6,361 bases of DNA from an uncultured Collinsella sp. (GCA_902468045.1 CABQXG010000082.1:1-6361); one strand, 5' to 3'; shown: positions 1-5,177, numbered from the stretch's first letter. The notes: a model not told the origin generated them from the letters alone. A program made the numbers and translations.

Positions 1-114
1 CAGGTGATCACCTGCACCGTGGACAAGCGCCCGAGGCCCTGCCACGGGACGCAACCGTTTATCAGCATCTACATCGAGTACTTCGTCGAGGAGTACGTGA
101 AGGAGAAGAAATGA
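1..114 (+). CDS. 3' end of an unidentified small phage protein (partial)
   Basis: The frame is open from the first base of the window and ends at the TGA at 112-114, giving the last 37 residues of a protein whose start lies upstream. The visible part has two cysteines (residues 5 and 14 of the fragment) and ends in a charged, helical-looking tail (YVKEKK). Its stop overlaps the next start as ATGA (111-114), the same junction style used throughout this operon, which supports it being a real gene. No family is recognised. A GTG at 4-6 could in principle be an internal start, but no ribosome binding site can be seen for it. Confidence 0.6.
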   Translation, partial: QVITCTVDKRPRPCHGTQPFISIYIEYFVEEYVKEKK

Positions 115-428
115 ACGCCAAATACTTCGAAGAGAACGGCTTTGAGGACTTCCACGGGACCAAGTTCCACAAAGCAGTGCTCGACCACGCCGCCTGCATC
201 GCGAACAACCTCATGTTCGACGCCACGCATCCTGACAACAACGACGGCGAGACGGCGGCAAACGCCTACCACGTGATGATCGCGCTTTGCGAGGCCGGGC
301 TTTCCAGGATCGACGAGAAGTGCGTCGCCAAGAGCCGCGAGTTCATCGCCGACAAGATCAAGCCCGTCAGCGAGGAAGAGCGCGAGTTCGGTCGCGCGTT
401 CCTTGCCGCCGTTCTCGGCATCAAATAG
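111..428 (+). CDS. Hypothetical phage protein, 105 aa
   Basis: A 105-residue soluble protein with no signal peptide or membrane segment. The start at 111 is well supported: AAGGAG at 100-105 lies five bases upstream and the ATG overlaps the previous stop as ATGA. The sequence looks largely helical, with an acidic middle stretch (DATHPDNNDGE, about residues 43-53) and a basic/acidic C-terminal helix. Four cysteines and several histidines are scattered without a clear zinc-finger spacing. No family is recognised. Its position at the head of the recombination module suggests an accessory early protein, but the sequence gives no function. Confidence 0.75.
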   Translation: MNAKYFEENGFEDFHGTKFHKAVLDHAACIANNLMFDATHPDNNDGETAANAYHVMIALCEAGLSRIDEKCVAKSREFIADKIKPVSEEEREFGRAFLAAVLGIK

Positions 429-433
429 GAGGT
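427..433 (+). promoter_or_regulatory. Strong Shine-Dalgarno for the 67-aa gene
   Basis: AGGAGGT overlaps the preceding TAG stop (426-428) and sits six bases before the ATG at 440. It fixes the start of the small gene at 440. The longer open frame, which extends back to an ATG at 287, lies inside the previous gene. Confidence 0.75.
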
Positions 434-439
434 AACGAC

Positions 440-643
440 ATGATCAACGAAGCCACCATCCAGGCGCAGTTCAAGCAGGCAACCGTGAAGGGCAGCGTTG
501 CGACCCTGCAATTCGAGATCCTGACCGACAACGCCGACGCCTTCCGCATCATCAAGCAGAGCGGCAAGACGGTTTTGCTCACCGTGGCTGAGCAGCAGCA
601 GGCCATGGACTTCGACGACGAGACGGGCGAGATCTATGGCTAA
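440..643 (+). CDS. Hypothetical phage early protein, 67 aa
   Basis: A 67-residue protein starting at the ATG behind a near-consensus AGGAGGT. The first two thirds alternate in a way that suggests a small beta-rich fold (TVKGSVATLQFEIL, then KTVLLTVAEQQQ). The end is an acidic tail, DFDDETGEIYG. Small proteins of this general look, with a 'TVKG-x-x-ATL' opening, seem common upstream of recombination genes in Gram-positive phages; this is recollection, not a search result. The stop overlaps the DUF1351 gene start by eight bases (ATGGCTAA at 636-643), implying coupled translation. No function can be assigned. Confidence 0.75.
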   Translation: MINEATIQAQFKQATVKGSVATLQFEILTDNADAFRIIKQSGKTVLLTVAEQQQAMDFDDETGEIYG

Positions 644-1619
644 GGAAACCGAACCGCAGCAGGTCGAGGCAGAGGTCATCGAGGCCGAGGCCACCACGCT
701 TGAGGTCACCTACACCGAGGCCACTATCGCTTCGAACATGGACGCGTTGGAGGCCCACGTGAAGAAGGTCGTGGCCGAGTACGAGGGCGCCACCTACGAC
801 CTCGCGAGCGCCCAGGCCGTCAAGGAGGCCAAGCACGACCGCAGCTACCTCAACGGCATCAAGAAGGAGATCGACGAGCGCCGCAAGGCCGTGAAGCGCG
901 AGTACAACAAGCCGCTCGACGCATTCGAGAGGCGCTGCAAGCAGATCACGGCCATCATCGACGAGTCAACCGACGCCATCAAGGCGCAGCTTGACGAGGC
1001 CGAACAGACGCGCAAGGACGCGCTCTACTCGCGCCTACAGCAGCACTACGAGGAGTTCGCGGGGCTGCTCGCGCCGGTCGTCCCCTACGAGCGCCTGCAT
1101 GAGCCGCAGTGGCTCAACAAGACCTTCGGCGAGATCAAGGCGCAGCAGGCGCTTGAGGCCAAGGTGTCCGACGTGGCCAGAGACTGGGAAACGCTCAAGG
1201 CCCAGCAGGAGGCGATGCCGCACTACGCCGACGCGGAGCGCGAGTTCTTCCGCACGCTCGACCTCGGAGCCGCCTTGAACGCGGCGCGTCTGGCCGACGA
1301 GGAAGACCAGCGAATCGCCGAGCTGAAGGCGGCCATGGCACCCGAGCCTGAGCCGGAGCCTGAACCTGAACCAGAGCCTGAGCCAGAGCCGATCGCAGCG
1401 CCCGAGCCTGAGCCGATGCCCGCGCCAGTGCCAATGCCCGCACCAATGCCGGCACCCATGCCAGCACCGGTCGCGGAGCCTTTGGAGGCGTGGACGGTCG
1501 AGGTGCCGAGCGCCACGCGATCGCAGATGCAGGCGCTCGCATCCCTGCTCAAGGCGCAGGGAATCACCGGAAGCATCCGCCGGGGCACGCCAGCCCAGGT
1601 GGCAGCGAGGATGGAGTAG
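636..1619 (+). CDS. DUF1351-family phage recombination-associated protein
   Basis: A 327-residue protein matching the DUF1351 pattern. Residues 35-130 form a long helical/coiled-coil region that includes the typical 'AKHDRSYLNGIKKEIDERRK' stretch and an EYNKPLDAFE segment (89-98). This is followed by the family's 'PQWLNKTFGEIK' region (157-168) and a second helical segment to about residue 234. Residues 236-279 are a Pro-Glu and Met-Pro-Ala-Pro low-complexity linker. The tail (about 284-327) is a small domain with the 'QMQALASLLKAQGI' helix seen at the C-terminus of many members. Such proteins are regularly found beside phage annealing or recombination proteins, as here (ERF three bases downstream), but their molecular role is not established. 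It starts inside the end of the preceding gene. The call rests on sequence resemblance only. Confidence 0.85.
   Translation: MAKETEPQQVEAEVIEAEATTLEVTYTEATIASNMDALEAHVKKVVAEYEGATYDLASAQAVKEAKHDRSYLNGIKKEIDERRKAVKREYNKPLDAFERRCKQITAIIDESTDAIKAQLDEAEQTRKDALYSRLQQHYEEFAGLLAPVVPYERLHEPQWLNKTFGEIKAQQALEAKVSDVARDWETLKAQQEAMPHYADAEREFFRTLDLGAALNAARLADEEDQRIAELKAAMAPEPEPEPEPEPEPEPEPIAAPEPEPMPAPVPMPAPMPAPMPAPVAEPLEAWTVEVPSATRSQMQALASLLKAQGITGSIRRGTPAQVAARME
1341..1472 (+). repeat. Low-complexity PE / MPAP coding repeats
   Basis: Tandem six-base units (GAGCCT and variants) at 1341-1391 encode a 17-residue Pro-Glu alternation. A second block at 1416-1472 is built from 12-base ATGCCNGCNCCN units encoding MPAP four times. 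The repeats stay in frame and form the flexible linker between the coiled-coil part and the C-terminal domain of the DUF1351 protein. Third bases vary freely, which points to selection on the peptide rather than on the DNA. Repeat length is likely to vary between related phages through slippage. Confidence 0.85.
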
Positions 1620-1622
1620 ACG

Positions 1623-2192
1623 ATGGCAGAAGACAAGCACATGACGCTGGCCGAGGCCGTGGCCCAGGTGCAGCGATCCGTGGTGGTGCCCAAGGCACGC
1701 TACAACGCCCACGGCAACTTCTACTACCGCAGCATGGAGGACATCGTTGCGGCGCTCAAGGAGCCGTGCAAGGCGGCGGGAATCGCCTTCACGCTCAACG
1801 ACTCGATCGAGCAGATCGGCGAGCGCTACTACGTCAAGGCCACGTGCCGCCTGTTCTTCGAGGACGGCCACGGCGAGCCTTTGGAGATCGATGCGTACGC
1901 CCGCGAGCCTTTGAGCCAGAAGGGCATGAACGAGGCGCAGGTCACTGGCAGCGCATCCAGCTACGCGCGAAAGTACGCGCTCTGCGGCGCGTTCGACATC
2001 GACGGCACCTCAGACCCCGACACGCTCATGGGAACCGAGAAGCCAGCCGAGAAGGAGCCGCCCGAGTTCGGCCAATTCATCGCCAAGTGCAAGAGCTGCG
2101 GCACCTCCTACCAGTTCGAGAGCCGCCAGCAGTACGAGCAGTTCAAGGCCAACCCCGGGTGCTGCCCGTCCCCCGCATGGCAGGTCGTGTAG
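1623..2192 (+). CDS. erf: ERF-family single-strand annealing protein with C-terminal Cys cluster
   Basis: A 189-residue member of the ERF superfamily of single-strand DNA annealing recombinases, which promote RecA-independent recombination and genome circularisation in phages. The N-terminal core (about residues 8-135) shows the family landmarks: 'YNAHGNFYYRSMEDI' (27-41), 'GERYYVKATCRL' (66-77), 'AYAREP' (91-96) and the signature 'GMNEAQVTGSASSYARKYAL' (101-120). After a short linker, residues 156-181 carry C156-x2-C159 and C180-C181, a probable small zinc-binding tail where many ERF proteins have a variable C-terminus. The start is supported by GGAG at 1613-1616, six bases before the ATG; a second in-frame ATG at 1641 is less likely. 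It sits between the DUF1351 gene and the SSB gene, the usual setting for ERF. Confidence 0.92.
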   Translation: MAEDKHMTLAEAVAQVQRSVVVPKARYNAHGNFYYRSMEDIVAALKEPCKAAGIAFTLNDSIEQIGERYYVKATCRLFFEDGHGEPLEIDAYAREPLSQKGMNEAQVTGSASSYARKYALCGAFDIDGTSDPDTLMGTEKPAEKEPPEFGQFIAKCKSCGTSYQFESRQQYEQFKANPGCCPSPAWQVV

Positions 2193-2195
2193 GCC

Positions 2196-2543
2196 ATGCA
2201 AGACCTCTACGCCGAGCGCATGCAGCTCTTCGACAGGCTCATGGACGAGCTTCAGGCGCTGCGCAACAGCGGAAGCCAGTACGCCGAGAACGAGGCCGAG
2301 TACCGCAAGGCGCTGCGCATCGCGATCCTTGAGGAGCGATCCAAGGGAACGCCGGTGACGGTGATAAGCGACCTCTGCCGAGGCCGGGATGACATAGCCG
2401 AGCTGAAGCAGCGCAGAGACTGCGCCGAAGCGCTCTACAAGGCGAGCCAAGAGGCGATAAACGTGTACAAGCTCAAGATCCGAACCGTTGACGAGGACAT
2501 AAAGCGCACCTGGTCCAACGGGACGGGCGAAGGGAGTTACTAA
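2196..2543 (+). CDS. Small helical phage protein between ERF and SSB, 115 aa
   Basis: A 115-residue, almost entirely helical, highly charged protein with heptad-like spacing. Three parts can be seen: an N-terminal helix (residues 1-40, 'LFDRLMDELQALRNSG'), a 'KGTPVTVISDLCRG' turn (about 50-63) and a C-terminal coiled coil (66-105). This pattern, including 'A.Y..AL...I..ER..G.PVT.I.D...G', resembles small proteins that I recall occurring beside ERF/RecT and SSB genes in Gram-positive siphophages; their function is unknown. The ATG follows the ERF stop by three bases and has only a weak ribosome binding site, so translation probably depends on coupling to ERF. The stop abuts the SSB start directly. 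A role in recombination is inferred from position alone. Confidence 0.82.
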   Translation: MQDLYAERMQLFDRLMDELQALRNSGSQYAENEAEYRKALRIAILEERSKGTPVTVISDLCRGRDDIAELKQRRDCAEALYKASQEAINVYKLKIRTVDEDIKRTWSNGTGEGSY

Positions 2544-2984
2544 ATGTCGATCAACCGAGTGAACATCAGCGGAAACTTGACCCGCGACCCCGAGCTGCGG
2601 GCTACCCAGGGCGGCATGCAGGTTCTGGGCTTCGGCGTGGCCGTCAACGACCGCCGCCGCAACCAGCAAACCGGCGAGTGGGAGGACTACCCGAACTTCG
2701 TGGACTGCACGATGTTCGGCAACCGCGCCGAGAGCGTGTCCCGCTTCTTGAGCAAGGGCAGCAAGGTCGCTATCGAGGGCAAACTGCGCTATTCGAGCTG
2801 GGACAAGGACGGCCAGCGCCGATCCAAGCTTGAGGTGATCGTGGACGAGATCGAGCTCATGAGCCAGAAGCAAGCCCCGGCGGCACCGCAGGGCTACCAG
2901 CAGGCGCCCGCCCAGTACGCGCCGCAGCAAGCGCCCATGCCGCCCGCCCAGGAAAGCCTGTACGACGGCGACATCCCGTTTTAG
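2544..2984 (+). CDS. ssb: Single-stranded DNA-binding protein (SSB)
   Basis: A 146-residue bacterial/phage-type SSB that coats single-stranded DNA during replication and recombination. Residues 1-108 form the OB fold, with the characteristic opening 'INRVNISGNLTRDPELR', the 'NFVDCTMFGNRAE' strand (51-63) and 'KGSKVAIEGKLRYSSW' (71-86); Trp46 and Trp86 are candidate stacking residues. Residues 109-137 are a Gln/Pro/Ala-rich linker. The protein ends in 'YDGDIPF' (140-146), an intact acidic tip of the kind that recruits partner proteins. AGGGAG at 2531-2536 lies seven bases upstream of the ATG, and the previous stop touches the start. It would serve both the ERF recombination module before it and the replication module after it. 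Confidence 0.97.
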   Translation: MSINRVNISGNLTRDPELRATQGGMQVLGFGVAVNDRRRNQQTGEWEDYPNFVDCTMFGNRAESVSRFLSKGSKVAIEGKLRYSSWDKDGQRRSKLEVIVDEIELMSQKQAPAAPQGYQQAPAQYAPQQAPMPPAQESLYDGDIPF

Positions 2985-3007
2985 GGGCCATCGTGCGAGC
3001 GGGAATC

Positions 3008-3015
3008 GGCGGTGA
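3008..3015 (+). promoter_or_regulatory. Probable Shine-Dalgarno for the replisome organiser
   Basis: GGCGGTGA matches seven of eight bases of GGAGGTGA and lies five bases before the ATG at 3021. It lies in the only noticeable intergenic gap of the central region (2985-3020) and favours 3021 as start. Two alternatives exist: a GTG at 3012 with GGGA at 3001-3004, and an ATG at 3039 with GAGGA at 3027-3031. Confidence 0.45.
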
Positions 3016-3020
3016 AGGCG

Positions 3021-3635
3021 ATGGCTGAGGAAAAGCGGATGAACTTCTACCGCACCTTCTACGACCTCACGACGCTCCTGCCTGAAGCCGAGCGCAGGAG
3101 GGTGAACACGGCCCTCCTCGACTACTTCTTCGAAGGCATCGAACCGAAGGGTTTGAGCGAGAGCGGGATGAAGGTTTTCAAGGGCTGCGAGGGGCGCATT
3201 TCGAAAAGCAGGACGAACGCCGCAAACGTGTCTAATCGGTACAGCGATTCGAAGCCTACGAACGAGCCTACGGAAGACGCTACGAACGATGCTGCGGAAG
3301 GGTCTACGAAACCCCTCCCAGATAGAGAAAGAGATAGAGAAGTAGATAAGGAAGGAGCTAAGGAGAAAAGGAAGGCGGGGCGGTTTCGCGCCCCTTCCCC
3401 CGCCGAGGTGTCCGAGTATGCCCAGCAATACGCCGCAACGAAGAACCTCGACCTCCGCGCCATCGACTTCGATCCCGAGTACTTCTGCGACTACTACGAG
3501 TCAAACGGATGGCATGTCGGCAAACAGCCGATGAAGGATTGGAAGGCAACGGTGCGCCGATGGCTGCGCACCTCGAAGCCCAAAAACGGCATGGCAAAGG
3601 AGGTGCCAGACGATGGATTTTCGGCCTACGACTGA
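3021..3635 (+). CDS. Phage replisome organiser / replication initiation protein (DUF6291-like N-terminus)
   Basis: A 204-residue two-domain protein. The N-terminal part (residues 4-72, 'MNFYRTFYDLTTLLPEAERR' and 'ALLDYFFEGIEP') resembles the DUF6291-type domain of phage replisome organisers. Residues 73-120 are a low-complexity linker made of four-residue repeats. The C-terminal domain (122-184) has the 'YFCDYYESNGW ... MKDWKATVRRW' pattern found at the end of many phage replication-initiation proteins. Such proteins bind the phage origin and work with a helicase loader, and the gene overlaps the DnaC-like loader gene by 23 bases, which supports this role. The start was chosen because MAEEKRMNFYRTF aligns with the usual N-terminus and because of GGCGGTGA upstream; GTG 3012 and ATG 3039 remain possible. 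The linker DNA has unusual codons and repeats and may contain the origin itself. Confidence 0.82.
   Translation: MAEEKRMNFYRTFYDLTTLLPEAERRRVNTALLDYFFEGIEPKGLSESGMKVFKGCEGRISKSRTNAANVSNRYSDSKPTNEPTEDATNDAAEGSTKPLPDRERDREVDKEGAKEKRKAGRFRAPSPAEVSEYAQQYAATKNLDLRAIDFDPEYFCDYYESNGWHVGKQPMKDWKATVRRWLRTSKPKNGMAKEVPDDGFSAYD
3255..3314 (+). repeat. Five tandem 12-bp direct repeats (iteron-like)
   Basis: Five units start at 3255, 3267, 3279, 3291 and 3303 with no spacers: CCTACGAACGAG, CCTACGGAAGAC, GCTACGAACGAT, GCTGCGGAAGGG and TCTACGAAACCC. The shared core is CTACGRA. They encode PTNE, PTED, ATND, AAEG and STKP in the linker of the replisome organiser. The 12-base period equals four codons, so a protein-level explanation is possible. 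The very similar CTACGAA bases, despite variable residues around them, also fit binding sites for the encoded initiator. Confidence 0.75.
3321..3368 (+). repeat. Four purine-rich 12-bp repeats, AT-richer than surroundings
   Basis: Units start at 3321, 3333, 3345 and 3357: GATAGAGAAAGA, GATAGAGAAGTA, GATAAGGAAGGA and GCTAAGGAGAAA. The + strand is almost all purine and locally much richer in A than the rest of the window. They encode DRER, DREV, DKEG and AKEK. Three AGA arginine codons fall within six codons, where most of the window uses CGC. The block directly follows the five CTACGAA repeats and would be a natural site for strand opening. Confidence 0.7.
3371..3397 (+). repeat. Inverted repeat / hairpin next to the purine-rich block
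   Basis: GGGGCG (3377-3382) pairs with CGCCCC (3389-3394) around a six-base loop, GTTTCG. Flanking GAAGG (3371-3375) can pair with CCTTC (3393-3397) in an alternative, bulged form. It is coding DNA for the junction between linker and C-terminal domain. There is no following T-run, so it does not look like a terminator. Confidence 0.5.
3596..3605 (+). promoter_or_regulatory. Near-perfect Shine-Dalgarno for the helicase loader
   Basis: AAAGGAGGTG lies inside the last codons of the replisome organiser, seven to nine bases before the ATG at 3613. It fixes the loader start and shows that the 23-base overlap with the organiser is genuine rather than a mis-called start. Confidence 0.85.
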
Positions 3636-4326
3636 GTGCCCGCACTGCGGAGCCGTCCTCAAAGCCCGCACCACGCAGCTCGCAGGCAGAACGCTGTTCT
3701 GCGGCTACGAGCAGTGCGGCTGCCCGGGTGCCGAGGCCGAGCGCGAGAAGGAGCGCCGGGCCAAGGCCGAGGCCGCACGCATGGCCATGCACGACAAGGC
3801 CGTGCGCGACTGGAAGCGGGCGGGCGTGCCGGAGCGCTACGTGAGCCTCGACCACCCGTTGGCCGCCGAGATCGCCGAGTGCGTGAAGCGCGGCCAGTGG
3901 GTGTACCTCTGGGGCGACGTGGGAACGCGCAAGACCACGTGCGCCGCAGCCGTGGCCAAGCGCCTTACGGGAGGCAAGCGGTCGGTGCTCATGGCCCCGA
4001 TGTACCGCATCCTCGACGAGATCCAGCGCAGTTTCCACGATGGCGGCGACCCGCTCAAGCGCTACGCCGAGGTGCGCTACCTGATCGTGGACGACCTGGG
4101 CAAGCGCAGGCCCACGGGCTTCGTTTTGGACAGCCTGTTCAGCCTGATAGACCAGCGCTACTCGGCGATGCTGCCAACGCTGGTGACCACGCAGTACAAG
4201 CCGAGCGACCTCGTGCGCAGGCTCGCCGAGCAGGGAGACCCCGACACCGCCAAGGCCATCGTGTCGCGGCTGAGGGGCGGCGCGAGGGTCGTGCACTTCG
4301 ACGGCCCGGACGGGAGGCTGCAATGA
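3613..4326 (+). CDS. DnaC-like AAA+ helicase loader with N-terminal Cys motif
   Basis: A 237-residue protein of the DnaC/DnaI type, which uses ATP to load the replicative helicase onto origin DNA. The N-terminus has C9-x2-C12 with C30, C35 and C37, a probable zinc site. A charged helix (40-68) leads into the AAA+ domain. Walker A is 'GDVGTRKT' (101-108), Walker B is 'LIVDDL' (157-162), sensor 1 lies at 'TTQY' (192-195) and a box VII-like arginine is in 'SRL' (R219). The residue before the Walker A lysine is Arg106 instead of the usual Gly, and sensor 1 has Gln where Asn is common. Length and motif order fit the family. A strong ribosome binding site inside the upstream organiser gene sets the start. 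No DnaB-type helicase is encoded in the window, so the likely client is the host helicase (inference). Confidence 0.92.
   Translation: MDFRPTTECPHCGAVLKARTTQLAGRTLFCGYEQCGCPGAEAEREKERRAKAEAARMAMHDKAVRDWKRAGVPERYVSLDHPLAAEIAECVKRGQWVYLWGDVGTRKTTCAAAVAKRLTGGKRSVLMAPMYRILDEIQRSFHDGGDPLKRYAEVRYLIVDDLGKRRPTGFVLDSLFSLIDQRYSAMLPTLVTTQYKPSDLVRRLAEQGDPDTAKAIVSRLRGGARVVHFDGPDGRLQ
4312..4317 (+). promoter_or_regulatory. Shine-Dalgarno deciding the HNH-like gene start
   Basis: GGGAGG sits five bases before the ATG at 4323, inside the last codons of the loader. It identifies the start of the HNH-like gene, whose open frame otherwise extends far upstream through the loader gene. Confidence 0.75.
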
Positions 4327-4778
4327 TCCTCGATGCGGGCATTTTGCGCGGCTACCCCAAGGAACGCGCCGAGCTTTACGGCAAGCCGCACCTGGGTGCT
4401 CGCTACACCCACGGCAAGGCCTACGAGGCGCTTTCGCCCCGATGCTGCGTCTGCGGCAGGCGTGCGGGAAGCGTGCACCACGTGGCGCACCGCTCTTGGG
4501 GCGAGATTTTCCGCCTGGTGACGCCGTGCGACACCTGGGACTTGCGAAGCCCGCTGTTCTGCCTCTGCGGCAGCGGCACCACCGGATGCCACGACAAGTT
4601 CCACGGCGGAGCGCGGCTCAAGGCCGAGTGGCGCTGGCGGCATCCGGTCTACGAGGAGGCCTGGTGGACGGGCCAGCTGTTGCAGGTCTACGAGCCGCAC
4701 AGCCCTGGCCTCTACGAATACGGATATTGGCTGATCACAGACCGTGACGGCAACGAGATGATACGAGAAGGGATATGA
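4323..4778 (+). CDS. HNH-like endonuclease / zinc-binding phage protein
   Basis: A 151-residue protein with the cysteine and histidine layout of phage HNH nucleases. C41-C42-x-C44 is followed by H52-H53 (the first His of HNH) and then 'LCGSGTTGCHDKFH' (81-94), where C82 and C89 would complete the zinc site and H90 or H94 the final His. The LCGSGTTGCH string is typical of HNH proteins in actinobacterial phages. The residue where the middle Asn is expected, five before C82, is Pro77, so activity is uncertain. The C-terminus (100-151) is aromatic-rich, with several Trp and Tyr. The start overlaps the loader stop as ATGA with GGGAGG upstream. Possible roles are processing of recombination or replication intermediates, or host DNA; a non-catalytic zinc protein is the alternative. 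Confidence 0.78.
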   Translation: MILDAGILRGYPKERAELYGKPHLGARYTHGKAYEALSPRCCVCGRRAGSVHHVAHRSWGEIFRLVTPCDTWDLRSPLFCLCGSGTTGCHDKFHGGARLKAEWRWRHPVYEEAWWTGQLLQVYEPHSPGLYEYGYWLITDRDGNEMIREGI

Positions 4779-4781
4779 CCC

Positions 4782-5177
4782 ATGGAGATCAAGACATGCG
4801 AGCGGTACGTGCTCGATCAGCTGGAACAGGCGCAGGCGGAGCGCGATTGGCTGCGCGGCAAGCTTGAGCAGGCGCAGGACGAGGCAGAGGAGCTGCGCGG
4901 CAAGCTCATGGAACGCGGCGAGCGCGACGCCTCGAAAGTCGAGCAGGCCATCCGCAAGGAGGGCCGCGCAAAGCTCTACCGCGACGGCACCGGCTACCGA
5001 ACCAGCGTCAGCAGCGGCGGCAGCCTTATCCCGTTTGAGGACTGGTGCATCGAGCACGTGGGGTACTCAAGCCCGCGCTACGGGATGACCAAGACCGAGT
5101 TCATCGCCTACTTCGAGCCGGAGTTCCGCGCCGAGTACGAAGAGCTAGCCGAAGAGTGGAAGGCGGAGCAGGAATGA
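4782..5177 (+). CDS. Coiled-coil hypothetical phage protein, 131 aa
   Basis: A 131-residue protein with an N-terminal coiled coil (about residues 10-60) built partly from a duplicated 14-residue unit, LEQAQ...LRGK, at 14-27 and 28-41. A Gly/Ser-rich turn (76-80) follows, then a compact C-terminal region (83-131) with 'FEDWCIEHVGY' and the acidic helix 'EFRAEYEELAEEWKAEQE'. AGAAGGGA at 4766-4773 is eight bases upstream of the ATG. The stop overlaps the next gene as ATGA. The coiled coil suggests an oligomer or a protein-binding adaptor. No family is recognised and no function is proposed. Confidence 0.78.
   Translation: MEIKTCERYVLDQLEQAQAERDWLRGKLEQAQDEAEELRGKLMERGERDASKVEQAIRKEGRAKLYRDGTGYRTSVSSGGSLIPFEDWCIEHVGYSSPRYGMTKTEFIAYFEPEFRAEYEELAEEWKAEQE
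4821..4904 (+). repeat. 42-bp tandem duplication, two copies
   Basis: The units 4821-4862 and 4863-4904 are adjacent and match at 32 of 42 positions by eye, with the 3' halves ending identically in CTGCGCGGCAAG. Each encodes 14 residues, two heptads, so duplication lengthens the coiled coil without breaking its phase. Confidence 0.75.

Larger units (their letters stand above)
3255..3397. other. Candidate phage replication origin inside the organiser gene
   Basis: Iteron-like 12-bp repeats (3255-3314), a purine-rich and A-rich stretch (3321-3376) and a GC hairpin (3371-3397) lie in that order within the organiser coding sequence, between its two domains. Origins inside initiator genes, with iterons next to an easily melted stretch, are established for lambda (in O) and for several Gram-positive phages. 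No DnaA box consensus is seen. The origin assignment is inference from arrangement and base composition. Confidence 0.5.

Noticed and set aside
1341..1472. Second iteron array or regulatory repeat in the DUF1351 gene
   Set aside because: Synonymous positions vary freely while the PE/MPAP peptide pattern is kept, so selection on a peptide linker explains it better than a DNA-level signal.
1035..1871. Minus-strand open frame of 278 codons across the DUF1351 and ERF genes
   Set aside because: Shadow of the forward coding strand; its low-complexity Arg/Leu stretches are the reverse reading of the Pro-Glu repeat.
1490..2332. A 280-codon forward frame overlapping the DUF1351, ERF and helical protein genes
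   Set aside because: It is out of frame with three supported genes and encodes an Arg/Gly/His-rich composition typical of a shifted GC-rich frame.
3255..3368. CRISPR-like array
   Set aside because: Units are 12 bp, contiguous and in codon register, with no spacers of 25-40 bp and no cas genes nearby.
3371..3397. Intrinsic transcription terminator
   Set aside because: The GC stem is followed by CCCC rather than a T-run and lies inside a coding sequence with the operon continuing.
2010..3428. A 472-codon open frame on the minus strand
   Set aside because: It lies opposite ERF, the helical protein, SSB and the organiser, all with clear family or operon support. Long antisense frames are expected in GC-rich DNA with G/C third positions, and its protein is Leu/Arg/His-rich without recognisable domains.
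3636..4322. Upstream extension of the HNH-like gene frame back to 3636
   Set aside because: It is a shifted reading of the loader gene. The true start at 4323 has GGGAGG five bases upstream and an ATGA overlap.
3358..5057. Two long minus-strand frames (3358-4323 and 4158-5057)
   Set aside because: They mirror the loader, HNH-like and coiled-coil genes, overlap each other, and show no ribosome binding sites or recognisable motifs.
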